Positions 25,373 through 37,213 of a stretch of DNA of 64,000 nt are shown piece by piece; position 1 is the first letter of the stretch; every line of letters begins with the position of its first letter. The DNA comes from Mesocentrotus franciscanus (Eukaryota > Echinodermata > Echinoidea > Camarodonta > Strongylocentrotidae). The DNA is taken from contig CP137680.1 of the NCBI GenBank assembly GCA_037976565.1, positions 13,971,233 through 14,035,232 on the forward strand, written 5' to 3'. The notes beneath the pieces were generated by a model. It worked only from the letters and a program-made list of their open reading frames with translations, searched no databases and was not told the DNA's origin. Position numbers and translations under genes: made by a program.

Positions 25373-25745
25373 GAAAGAAGAAGAAGAAAAAAAAAAAAGG
25401 AGAAGGAGATGTAGAAGAAGAAGAAGAAAAGAAAAAAGGAGAAGGAGATGTAGAAGAAGAAAAAGAAGAAAAAAAGGAGAAGGAGAAGGAGAAAGAGAAT
25501 ATGAAGAAGAAGAAAAAAAGGAAAGAAAGGAGAAGGAGAAAGAAGAAAGAAGAAGAAGAAGAAGTAAAGGAGAAGGAGAAGGAGAAGGAGAAGGAGAAGG
25601 AGAAAGAGAAAGGAAAGAAGAAGAAGAAGAAAAAGAAAAAGAAAAAGAAGAAGGAGGAGGAGAAGAAGAAGAAGAAGAAGAAGAAGAAGAAGAAGAAGAT
25701 AAAGATAAAGAAAAGATGGTGACGATGATAACGATGATGATAAAA
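25373..25745 (+). repeat. GAA/GGA polypurine tract, about 370 bp
   Basis: Almost pure A/G on the plus strand (AAG, AGG, GAA units), ending in GATGATAA units. All long Lys/Glu or Ser/Leu frames here are artefacts of composition. Confidence 0.95.
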
Positions 25746-26838
25746 TAAAGGTAGTAGAAAATCAATCAGGAGAAGAAGGAGGTAGACTCCTGCTCAGTCT
25801 TGGATTTGATTTGGCTTAATATTACTCTAAATCATTCATGTACATACTATAATATAATAATTTCAAAGCTGTCTCATTTGCTCGTGGTGCTTAGTTTCAG
25901 GACATCAGATACATGTGAATAAAATAATGTTTACCTGTTGAATAGAAGGAAAAAAATACATCTAGGCATTTAGCTGGTCGAGCTGGCCTGTTATCTTATC
26001 TAACCCGACCTTCGATTGTCGATATCGTGTCAAATTATTTCCGTTTGTTTGCACTTTTCGATTCTTTTGTGAATAAATCGATGTTCTTTTCAAGTACCTC
26101 GATTATGTCAACATTAGGTGCGTCATAACGAAACGCGGTGTTATTTAGTCAGATTTGTTTAGCCTGGTTGTTAAATTTAGGATCCATATATACTTTTTAA
26201 TTTGACGCATTGTTTTTCAGGGTTCGCGGAATTTTTGGTCATTTTATCAATTTTGAGACAGAACCTTGTAAATAATTTTGACCTAGACATAGGGATGAGT
26301 ATTGTATGACAGAAAAGTGATATGCGTATATGCATGGGTAAACACGGTGAAGACGATGAAGACTACCAACCGCCAGTTTTCATCCACTCCTGTGGACTTT
26401 CTCAAGCCAAGTGATAATTCACGCAGTTTTTTCTGCCTCGAGATCACTGGGGCGAAGATCGGTGACGATAATGTGAATAATCACTGATTCTACTGAATTT
26501 TAAGGTTGTTAGAAGTTTAAACTACATTGTTATGATTACCCCTAACCAATGAAAGTTTTCTGTATGTAGACGACTGCTTGCAAATATATATTGGATGAGT
26601 CATAAGTCATAATTATTGTTAATCAATTTATTGATTGTGGTGATGAAAGTATGAAAACTCAAATTGATGCGGTAGATTTCGTCGCATTTTTCTACCAACT
26701 TTATATGGTCACCTCAAAATATCGTTCCTATATCCTTACATCACCTTCAGATCAGATGAGAAGTTGAAGTAGCATATTTTTGGTAATTTATATAAAATTA
26801 TAAATATATATTTCAAGACCACTCATTCTCATTTTTAC

Positions 26839-26930
26839 ATCCTTGATCGGTCTCTCCCTTTCTCTCTGTATCTCTGTCTGTATCTCTGCCTGTCTGTCTC
26901 TCTGTCTCTCTGTCTTTCTCTGCACGTGAA
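26839..26930. repeat. (TCTG)n / (CT)n microsatellite
   Basis: CT and TCTG units next to a cluster of hAT-type elements. A similar tract lies at 27398-27491. Confidence 0.9.
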
Positions 26931-26982
26931 TCAGAAGTAGTCTGTGCTTTTCTCAATACTTCTCTTTCTCTTCTCTCCTATC

Positions 26983-27376
26983 CAGGGGCGGATCCAGCCG
27001 GCGGCAAGGGAGGGGGCCTAAAAAGGGGCCCACTTCGTGCGAAAATTTGAAAATCGTGCCGGTCAATTTTTCGCTCAGTGGGGGGGGGGGTAGGTAGTGA
27101 GCAAAAAAAAAATTTTGGCACCAGAAAAATTTTTTTTCCTCCGGAAAGGGTAATTTTTTTCCACCGCCACCCCCCCCCCTTGGGCGCCAGGGGTAGTGAC
27201 CACTAATTTTTTATTTTAGCACCCGAAAAATTTTTTTTCCCTACGGGAAGGGGGATTTTTTTTCCACCGCCACCCCCCCTTGGGCGCCAGGAGGGGCCCA
27301 TCTTCTTTTTTTTCAAAAAGGGTGTTTTTACCTATTTTTTTCCTAAGGGAGGGCCCCCCCCCTGGATCCGCCACTG
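26983..27376. mobile_element. hAT-type MITE with perfect 8-bp target duplication
   Basis: Ends CAGGGGCGGATCCAG and, inverted, CTGGATCCGCCACTG. The flanks CTCCTATC at 26975-26982 and 27377-27384 are identical. The interior includes two tandem copies of a segment with GGGAAGGGGGATTTTTTTTCCACCGCCACCCCCC character. A shorter relative in opposite orientation lies at 33232-33364. Confidence 0.85.
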
Positions 27377-27584
27377 CTCCTATCTATACATGTACTTCCG
27401 TCTCTCTCTATTCTCTCTTCCCCTCTCTCTCTCTTTTTCTCTCTGTCTCTCTTTGTCTGTCTGTCTCTCTGTGTGTCTGTGTGTCTGTCTGCAGGGGCGT
27501 CGCTAGACCTTTTCAGTGGGGGTGTAGAGGCCACCGATTACCGACAAAACTAGCAACCAATTACCGACAAATATATTAATGCTA

Positions 27585-28702
27585 CACTGCAAAAACAAGG
27601 GTGTTAAATTCAACACCATGGGTGTTAATTTTAACACTTTCCCGGTATCTATATCGGAAAACACCAGCTGGTGGTTATTTAACACCAGGGTTTGGAATTA
27701 AACAATTCAATTCCACTCTTGGTGTTAAAACAAGGGTGGTAAAATTCAACACCATGGGTGTTAATTTTAACACTTTCCCGGTATCTATATCGGAAAACAC
27801 CAGCTGGTGTTATTTAACACCAGGGTTTGGAATTAAACAATTCAATTCCATTCTTGGTGTTAATATTTGACAACTCCTACTGGTGTAGATTAACACCAAT
27901 ATCTGGAATCATAACAAATTCAATTCCACTCTTGGTGTTAATATTTGACAACTCCTACTGGTGTAGATTAACACCAATATCTGGAATTATAACAAATTCA
28001 ATTCCACTATTGGTGTTTATATTCTTGTTGATCCATTAGAGATTTTTCTATGGGTTTCTAATGGTCCCACATTCCATATTATCGACCATTATCGACCAGG
28101 GTAGAAGAACCAGTGGTAAACTGATAATTCATAATCGATGTTGGCAACTGTCCACCAATAGGTATATTCTAATCTCCATTGCATTAACTCCATCACATAG
28201 ATCATTTGAAGTAAATTCTAGATTAACATTTAGGTGATACAGGCTGGTACACGAATATATAATAAACATGCATGTTGTTTCTTGGTTAGTAATCATATAA
28301 TCAATATATCTATTGCTAAAATGTTAATGTAATTGTAACAAGATCGGACAAATAATCTATTGGTCAATAATTGCCAAAGGAAAATACAAATCACAAAATT
28401 GATGTGCCTTGTCATAATTTGCTTAACAAATCATGATAAATGTGTTTTTCTGTGAACACGTGTAAAGTAATCATTAAGCGCGCGTACACTTTGTGAAAAC
28501 TTATTCGACCAATCAACCGCCTCAAACGAAATCACGTGATGATACTTTCAACACCAAGCATAAAACAACACCATGTTACTTAACACCAAGTAATTACTAA
28601 TGCATGCTTAAATCTGACCGGTGTTAAAAATAACACCAATGGTGTCAAAAAAAATGAATACCATACTGGTGTTAGAAATTTAACACCCTGGTTTTTGCAG
28701 TG
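27585..28702. mobile_element. TA-flanked DNA element with CACTGCAAAAAC ends, nested in the hAT-like element
   Basis: Inverted ends CACTGCAAAAACAAGGGTGT and, reversed, CACTGCAAAAACCAGGGTGT, each flanked by TA (27583-27584 and 28703-28704). The left part has two tandem copies of a 125-bp block and two of a 75-bp block rich in GGTGTTAA/TTAACACC. No coding frame. The TA target fits Tc1/mariner-like or related superfamilies; which one is not clear. Confidence 0.75.
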
Positions 28703-28859
28703 TAATGTCCCAATGTCAAAGCGCGCTCCCTATAGGGGTTGGGTGCAGGGAGGTGCAGTGGGAGGTGCGGAAGCTTTGTCGTTTCATTAATTTATTAGGG
28801 AATGAAGACGATTCGTTGTATCGTTCTCGACTTTCAGTATTCCTTGTCTAAATTCAGTT

Positions 28860-29850
28860 CCCCCATCCCGCGCGAAGCGCAGAATCTTTGACGTTTCATT
28901 AACTTATTAGAGAAAGGATACCGTTCTCGACTCTAAATCCTTGTCTGAATTCAGTTTCACCCTTTCCGCGCGAAGCGCGGAAGCTTTGACGTTTCATTAA
29001 ATTATTAAAGAAAGAAGACGATTCGTTGTACCGTTCTCGACTCTTAATCCTTGTCTGAATTCAGTTTCCCCCTCCGCGCGAAGCGCGGAAGCTTTGACGT
29101 TTCATTAAATTATTAGAGAAAGAAGACGATTCGTTGTACCGTTTCTGACTCTTAATTCTTGTTTCCCCCGCGCGAAGCGCGGAAGCTATGACGTTTCATT
29201 ACATTATTAGAGAAAGGATACCGTTCTCAACTCTAAATCCTTGTCTTAATTCAGTTTAACCCCCTCCGCGCGAAGCGCGGAAACTTTGACGTTTTATTAC
29301 ATTATTAAAGAAAGAAGACGATTCGTTGTACCGTTCTCGACTCTTAATCCCTGTATAAACTCAGTTCCCCCCCTTCCCGCGCGAAGCGCAGAAGCTATGA
29401 CGTTTTTTTTTAAATAAGAGAAAGAAGACGATTCGTTGTTACCGTTCTCGACTCTTAATCCTTGTCTGAATTCAGTTTCCCCCCTCCCGCGCAAAGCGGA
29501 AGCTTTGACGTTTCATTAAATTATTAGAGAAAGAAGACGATTCGTTGTACCGTTCTCGACTCTTAATCCTTGTCTGAATTCAGTTCCCCCTCGCGCGAAG
29601 CGCGAAGACGTTTCATTAAATTATTAGAAAGAAGACGATTCGTTGTACCGTTTCTGACTCTTAAGCGCGAAGCTTTGACGTTTCATTAAATTATCAGAGA
29701 AAGAAGACGACTCTTAATCCTTGTCTGAATTCCGTTTTTCCCCCTCCCGCGCGAAGCGCGGAAACTTTGACGTTGCATTAAATTATTAGAGAAAGAAGAC
29801 GATTCATTGTACCGTTCTCGGCTCTTATTCATTGTCTGAATTTTCAAAAA
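28860..29850. repeat. tandem array of about 108-bp units with CCGCGCGAAGCGCGG core
   Basis: About ten units of CCGCGCGAAGCGCGGAAGC, TTTGACGTTTCATTAAATTA, TTAGAGAAAGAAGACGATTC, GTTGTACCGTTCTCGACTC and TTAATCCTTGTCTGAATTCA plus a C-run. The CG-rich core is a perfect 6-bp stem with a GAA loop. Some units are shortened, for example at 29595-29720. Confidence 0.9.
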
Positions 29851-30039
29851 TGTTTCTTTGTCCAATAATTAGTCACAGTTCATATGGAAAAAAAATTGCC
29901 GGCCGACCGACATATTAATACATCTCACCGACTTCAAACTTCTGCATTGATATAGTACACGAGGATCGAGCAAGAATACCGACACACCTGACCCGACACA
30001 GCAACATATCTATGCGTATCTTTCTTGCTCCCTCGACGA

Positions 30040-30300
30040 GGCGACTCCACCCAACAACCCCCTCTCTCTTACTCCCACCCCTCCTCTCTCAGGCTCTTAC
30101 CCCCTTCTCCCTCTCCTCTCTTTCATCCCAGTTTCTTTTGTTTCCCTTTTCTCTTTTTTTTCCTTATCTCCTTTTCTTTCTTTTCCTTTCTTTCCTCTTC
30201 TTCCTCTTTTCTTTTTCTCTTTTTTTCTTCTCTTCTCTTTCCTTTCTTTTTTTCTTTTCTTTCCCTTTCCCTTTCCTCTTTCCCCTCCCCCTTTTTCTCA
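30040..30300. repeat. polypyrimidine tract
   Basis: C/T-rich stretch just inside the right end of the second hAT-like element, as in the first one. Confidence 0.85.
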
Positions 30301-30392
30301 TTTTTCCCGACGGCAGTGCAATTTTACCGACAATATCCTGACAGGTGGGGGGTCGCACCCACACCCCCTCTAGCGACGCCTCTGTCTGTCTG

Positions 30393-33223
30393 TCTCTCTC
30401 TCTCTCTTTCTATCCCCTTCACCACCTCTCCCCATTTATCTCTCTTTCTTCCAAATACACCGATGAACTAATACCTTTTGTGGCGCAATATAAAACCAAA
30501 GTAGGACGATGATGTACATACAGTATATTATAATTATAAGCATACAAATATGAACCTACAAAATGACTGCAGGCTGCACAACTCTTAAATGTAACGACAG
30601 ACGTATTCATTATTTTAAAGTTTTTTTATATATTTGTTTATAGTTACGCTAAAACCTTGTGTGAAATACACGTACATGTATTTGGATAGGTGGGCGGACA
30701 GAACGCACGCTTGATGTATTTTTAATGATTTCGTCCTCCTTTTGGGAAGGAGGTTAGGCTATCTATTGTCGATTGAACGATATAAATAGGCCCACACTCA
30801 CCCACCGAATGCTGACTGTAAATCAATTTTTTAAATCCATTAATGGAGGTTCCATGCTGCTCCCGCCCCCTCCCCCTCCTCTCCCCCTAGGCCTTGACGA
30901 ATGCTGGATTACATTTCTTGATCGGCCGTTCTATCTCAATTCTATAAAGGTCTGGTAACATTTGTACATGTATAATTATGTATGACCCGATAGCAAATAC
31001 TTTCGAGAACTCAACTCAATGTCAATGCCCTATATCCCATACAAATCAAGTTCGGATTACGTAATAAGTCATTCAATGTTCGCACCTTCCAGTGGGGGCG
31101 GGGAGGAGACAAGGGTATTAGATTAACCTAAAAGTGTTTTTTCGAAATTCTTTGCGATCGTGTTATATTAATTTTTCATCTCATTTCTGCTATCATCAAT
31201 CACACGACTCTAACAATTCAACCAAAAGTAAGAATTGACTAAAAACTTCCTTTTCATATTTGTCTGAAGAACTTTTTATTGTTCAAAATGGCATGACTTT
31301 CTTAGCTACTTTGCTCACATTTCAAAGACGATCAAAATAGAAGAAGAAAAAAATGAAGAAAAATATAAACAATGAACATTCTACAATATTACCTTTTTAA
31401 ATAATAGGTAATACAGGCGAGCAGTACTTTTAAATACGTTTCTCCCACTTTCTCCAACTTAAAATTTCTGTAGATTATATGCTCGGTTATACGCTGGGTT
31501 AAGAAAACAGAATAACAATAAATTTGACGATGCCTATCAAATAATTACTAAAAGAAACTCAAACTCAATTCACCACAGAAAACGTCACATGACGCACACG
31601 AGAAAACCTATTTGGACGGCAACGTTGGTTATTTTAAAGCGTTTGGTCAAAAACTATACTATAATTATTATTCTTACTATTCTGTTTTAACTCTTTTACT
31701 CCTTTGCTGCAATAACTATTATATAATGATAATGATGATAACAATAATAATATTCTTCGTTTATATAGTGCTTAATACAGATATATTATAACCCCAGTTA
31801 TCGGATTCAGGCTTTCCCCCGCACAAAATGTTTGCACATTCTCCAGTCCCTGGGGAGCATTCCAGCCAGGCGCTTTTAAAAAGCAATAATACTGTGATCA
31901 TTCCTGTTTTCATACAATATCAATCGTCACTAATCACAAGGGTTCATACAATCTTGATGCACTTTTTTAACGTTTTAACCCCCCCCCGGTTAAATTATAA
32001 TTGAAACATTTGCTTTGAAATGTACTATGAAATTGTAATTTTTATATAATTTTAATAAGACTTAAACAAACAAAAACTACGATAGGATACTAAACTACAA
32101 ATGGAATGAGTGTCAGTATACAGTAGATTGTCAACTTAAAACGTGACTGTGTAATAAATTGTGAATATAATTACAACTAAGTGAGAATAAGTGAGAATAA
32201 AGAAACTTCTTCCTTTATTAGTGTAAAAAAAGTTGATAACTTTATAGAGTAGATGTTTTATAAAACATGAATCGATGCGTACAACACAGTATGTCGGAAC
32301 ATGAATTTGGGGGGAAAGGAATAGAAAATGATGAAATTGGAAGGGAACAGATGAAAATAAAAGAGAAAGACAGGGATAAGGGGAAGAATCATAAATAGCG
32401 GTGGCTGAGAATCCATGAACTCCACACAATGTAACTTCATAATTACTATGCTATTCAACTAGTTCAAACATAACTTTAAAAAATAAAAAAAAACTCTTAA
32501 GTCTTTAACTAAATTAATGAATGGTTTAGAGATTTAGAGCGTCTTCATGACTATATCCATATTTCACCGCATGAATCATTATTATGTCACATCAGTTCGA
32601 ACAACGCCTCAACGCCCCCTCCCAAACCTCCCCCAGGTATTCGAGTATCTTCATTTAGGATATTCCGCTACATTTTAAAACAACTTTGGCAATTCATGTG
32701 ACATATCATTTCAACATCAATGGCCCGATTTATACTGAAAATTTAAACCCGACGCCGGGCTTAAGCTTGTGTTCGAATTCGGGTTTAACAATGGAAGTTA
32801 ATCTGCAGTCTAAGTTATCCAAAGTCGGATTTAACTCAATAACTAGATTATGACTAGAAGTGTCGGAGGTCTAAACACTTATAAACTCAAACCAACATAG
32901 ACACTCGCTAAAATGACGCGAATACGATATTTTGCCTCCATTCTTAAAAACAAAATCAAACATAATACACTTGATAAATCTCGATTTCCTAGCGATAACT
33001 GCATATTTAACCGAAACCCATAGCACAGACTTGTAAGACTATTTAAATGTTAACTGTATATACAACTTAAAGTGCCTTAGATTAAAATGAATCTTAAAAT
33101 AATGTTAAATTAAAGAAATGGGTAATAATCCATAATAATTACATAAAATACAAGGCAATGATTTCATATGATTTTTAACGGTGGTCCTTACATCTTTGGC
33201 TTTGTTCTGTAAACACTGGGTGA
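30393..33223. other. intergenic sequence, no gene seen
   Basis: No supported exon. A SINE-like fragment (TTTATATAGTGCTTAATACAG) lies near 31760, a C run near 31980, and from 32162 onward the sequence is repeated at 60398. Nothing else recognised. Confidence 0.4.
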
Positions 33224-33231
33224 AATCATAT

Positions 33232-33364
33232 CAGTGGCGGATCCAGGGGGCTGTGCTCACTACCCCCACTGAGCGAAAAACCGACCGGCACGATTTTCAA
33301 ATTTTCGCACGAAGTGGGCCCCTTTTTAGGCCCCCTCCCTTGCCGCCGGCTGGATCCGCCCCTG
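33232..33364. mobile_element. 133-bp hAT-type MITE
   Basis: Ends CAGTGGCGGATCCAG and CTGGATCCGCCCCTG, flanked by a perfect AATCATAT duplication (33224-33231 and 33365-33372). It is the inverted, shortened relative of the element at 26983-27376. Confidence 0.88.
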
Positions 33365-33750
33365 AATCATATATCAGCCTTATCTCAAAATATAAACGCC
33401 ATTTTTGTCATAAATAAACAAACAAACACAAACAAATAATCACAAGTCGTGATTAAATTCAAAAGAGTATGAGTTGTGGAATAGGTTTACCATAACATCC
33501 TATATTAAATATATGCATGCATATGAAAAACTATTGCAGACGTGTGCTATTCCCAAACTTGACCACGGCACGATTAAATTAGTGATGAAATAAAACAGGG
33601 AAATGACGAGAATACGCACGAGTTAAAAAAATTAGACGCACAGGAAGAAAAATAATAACCTACACGAACGATAAAATAATTTCGTCCGTGATGCATAAGA
33701 TTGGAAAGACTTTATATAATTAATTTGGTAACATTTCTTACGGTATTTAA

Positions 33751-34964
33751 AGTTCTGGCAGGTCCAAGTCCACTCCAAAAATAACTTACTTTCAACAAAA
33801 GCAGAAAAATCAGACAAACCAATCAAAAAAAGTTTGAGCAAAATCGGATTTTTAACTACTAAGAAAGTTATGAAGTTTTGAAAAAGTATGTAAAACTATG
33901 AAACAATGAGAATCACAACACAAATTGCCAAGATAGTTATCAGTTTGTGACGTCATGTCCTCACAACTTACCAATTGCTTTATATAGTTTAATCCCATTA
34001 ATTTCCCTTTTTATCTCCCAAAACTTGATTTCCTCATGCCTTTGCCCAGATATATGATTCGTATCATATTGCATGCATGACATTTCCCAAAAACTTTTAT
34101 GAATTTTGAAGAATAGATACTATTTTCTGAATATTGTATTTCATAATTATTGATTTTTATATATATAGTTTATCAAAATTCAATTTGTTATTATTTAACT
34201 GGACAAAATTACTCTTTATTTGTGCATCCACACAAAAACATATTACTAACAATCTAACTTGGATGCTGATGTGAAGAAATAAGATTCTTAGGGTGAAAAT
34301 AGGAAATTTATATTATTGTAAGGTTTAAATTTTAATGATCCAAATGGTTACATGTTTATTTTACATTTAGCTTTCCAATCTCAGCACTCTGTTATGCTTC
34401 AGCACACTCCTGACCTACATTCATTGTCTGATGTCTGGCTTCTATTGTTCTGTCCCTATTCATTCATTCTCATTCACATTACCTGCCATAGCACCACACA
34501 CACGCACACACTCTTCCTATCTATTGGCTATTCACCCCAGCTCACTATAGGCACATGGCACTCTATCTTTCCTTAGGCTTTCTATTGGTTATCTTTCCTT
34601 AGGCTTTCTTGTGATTGGTTGTTGTTGTTTTATGGACTGGATGTCAGCCATCTTGGCAGCCATTTTGTATATGTATTAAAATATAGGAGTGCAACTCAAG
34701 TCTACAATCATGTAAGACTGGTTTTGTCTTGTGTGAGTCTTACATTATCAATATAAAGAAAATAATTAGTGGATAGTGAGGACCATACGTCACAGACTCA
34801 TAAGTGAGTTGCCAATTTGTGTAGTGATTTTTAAAGTTTTTCATGTCATTAAAAATTCATAACTTTCTTATTAGTTATCCGATTTTGCTCAAACTTTTTT
34901 TGATTGGTTTATCTGATTTTTCGGGTTCTATTGAAAGTAAGTTATTTTGGAGTGGACTTGGGCT
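33751..34964. mobile_element. 1.2-kb element with about 200-bp inverted ends and TTAA flanks
   Basis: The ends share, in inverted form, CCAAGTCCACTCCAAAA, ATAACTTACTTTC, AGTTTGAGCAAAATCGGAT, AAGAAAGTTATGAA and GTGACGTnATGTCCTCAC. TTAA stands at 33747-33750 and 34965-34968. A further TTTAAAGCCCAAGTC-like end lies at 35030-35045, suggesting nesting or an alternative right edge. No transposase frame; superfamily uncertain. Confidence 0.65.
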
Positions 34965-35045
34965 TTAAGCCAGCGCCGGGAAAGCACTGAGCATTGTCTC
35001 CCTCTACCGTTGGAAGAAGAATCACTGATTTAAAGCCCAAGTCAC

Positions 35046-37213
35046 TGTCATTGCAGCGATCAAGCCGTCATTAGCACACGACCCACAACGAATTGCCTTG
35101 GTACCACTCCCATCTCCCCTTTTTTTTTGGAGTGTGGGGGGTGGGGTCATATCTTCTTCTCTCTTCGCGGCAGAATTTGAATCTGTAATTCGTGAACTCT
35201 CTCACTTTAGATGTTTTAAACAGTTCTAGCTCTTTCTACTTCTCTCTTGTTAAAAAAAAAAAATCCTTGCACATAGCGCAGATTGTCTGGTTTCAAAGAA
35301 GCGCAACGACAATTTTGAACATTCCAAGTTGCCGTTGCTCCTCCACCTCCACGAATCGACACGGATACGAGATACTTGCTGCTCTGCTTCAGGTTCCGCC
35401 ACGAGTAGAGAAAGTGATATGACAAAGCAATATAAGTGATCGTTGAAGTTCGCTTTCGAACCAAAATTGGCAGTGTGAACAAGGCTTACCGCACAGAACG
35501 TAAAGCGGGTATTCTAGACAACCTCATCAACCACACAAAACAGCACTGTTCACTACCAAATATCTAATAACAACCAAATGAAACGAGTAAGACTATAGAC
35601 ATTTTGCTCTCTATAATAATCACAACAGGGCACAATGCAAGACTAATGCTAAAGCGAACAAATGTTAAAACATATCGTTTCCAATTTGCATAGGAAGTCA
35701 TGGTGGCTTTCATACTACTTCACATTGGTGGATTTTAGAGGACCGTTCATGTCACCTACATTTTCACTACTCAGGGATAATGATGAACCAGAACTATATA
35801 TCTAGAGTAAAGAATGAAATATATCAGTAATATTAATCAAAACTTCCCTCAAATACTGTTTCGTGTATACCAGAGACTGTATTAAGCGTGTTCATGTTCG
35901 GACACTGAACTATTTTTTGTTGGTGTTTTTTTTTAAAGCTGTAGTTTACCGCAGCCATAAGCCTAAGGAAATGCCAAGTACTGGTAAGAAAATTCAGGGA
36001 AATGAGAAAAATGATTGAGATCACCTCATCGAATCCCTTGTGTCAACCCTTGTTGTAATGATCCTCATTACAGCTTTTAAACTTCATATAATTCACTAAA
36101 TTAGTAAATTATACTAAAGTTTTAAAATACATTGAAGATATTGCATAAAGGAGAATTTGATCCATTCATAATACCCTGACCAGAAATTATATCATTTTCA
36201 TGATATTGGCCAAGGCACAGATCACCCTGTTATTATAAAATATCACGCAAATATATATATGTATATAATTTTACATGAATTACGCTGTGATCATAAACGT
36301 AAAGCCATCTATATGAACGAAAATTGTGCAACAATACATTATGACGTCATGACAAGTATTATCACGTAGCTTTTAAGTGCGCGTGTGTGTATTGATCATT
36401 GTAAATTCACTAGCGAATTCATTGTTGGAAATGATGGAAGTATCAGAGTATTATATACACGATAATGTAATATCTCTTTAAATTTAAAACAAAAACTTTT
36501 TAGAGATTTCGCGAATGCATTTGATGAGCAAGATTCCTTCAAAATCACACAGTGATCATAATAAACAGTATCTTATTCCTTTTAATCTCTACCTCTTCTA
36601 ACTGTTGTCTTATATTCAGTTTTCTTGATTTTGTCTTTGCCGAATAATAAATGACAATAATGATAGTCTGAACCAGATTCTCGAAATTCTCCAAATATGG
36701 CAGGACATGTCAATATAAAGGAAAAGTGAAATGCTGATGGGGATTGAGTGTAACGAAGCTTTATGAGGTAGAATCAAAAGTTTGTTCACCTTGGCATGTG
36801 TCACTTGGACTAAATGTAAGCAATTACTGGAAGTACAAGTACGTATATTATTTCATGATTAATTTAACATATCGTACATTCAGCACATCGACCTTCTTCT
36901 AATTTTAGATAAAAGCAAACAATTACATGTAATTTCAACCTCGGCTTATGTACACTAACATGGCACTTTTGTCCGTATAAAAACGATTAATTCAGCAAAG
37001 TAAGATTTCTAGTATAGGAATCTTGAATTGCACTAGAGATTAGGTATCATTAAAGGCACCTAATATAAACTCTACATCGTATCACCTCATACATTTTATA
37101 AAAATGTATTTCTTAAAATAATAAGAATCACCATCTACGCTGAGTTGCACACACCAATAGCAGTGCCCTCTCGCATATTGACCATCCATTGTGGTGCCCC
37201 TCCCTATTCCCAC
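35046..37213. other. intergenic sequence, no gene seen
   Basis: No supported exon or RNA gene. Mixed AT-rich sequence, with a short AT run near 36250. Confidence 0.4.

Larger units (their letters stand above)
27492..30384. mobile_element. second hAT-like non-autonomous element with internal minisatellite
   Basis: Left end CAGGGGCGTCGCTAG, right end the inverted CTAGCGACGCCTCTG, flanked by TCTGTCTG on both sides (27484-27491 and 30385-30392). The flanks lie in TCTG microsatellite, so the duplication is weaker evidence than for the other elements. Inside are a TA-flanked element (27585-28702), a GCGCGAAGCGCG array (28860-29850) and a polypyrimidine tract (30040-30300). CCGATTACCGACAAAACTAG and similar words occur near both ends. 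No transposase frame. Confidence 0.7.
32162..35792 (+). repeat. segment duplicated at 60398-64000 (first copy)
   Basis: Collinear and nearly identical to the last contig of the window, same orientation. This copy is 28 nt longer in total. Differences are mostly one- to few-base indels and rare substitutions. Confidence 0.95.

Noticed and set aside
25331..25765. Lys/Glu-rich and Ser/Leu-rich frames up to 144 codons
   Set aside because: Polypurine tract translation.
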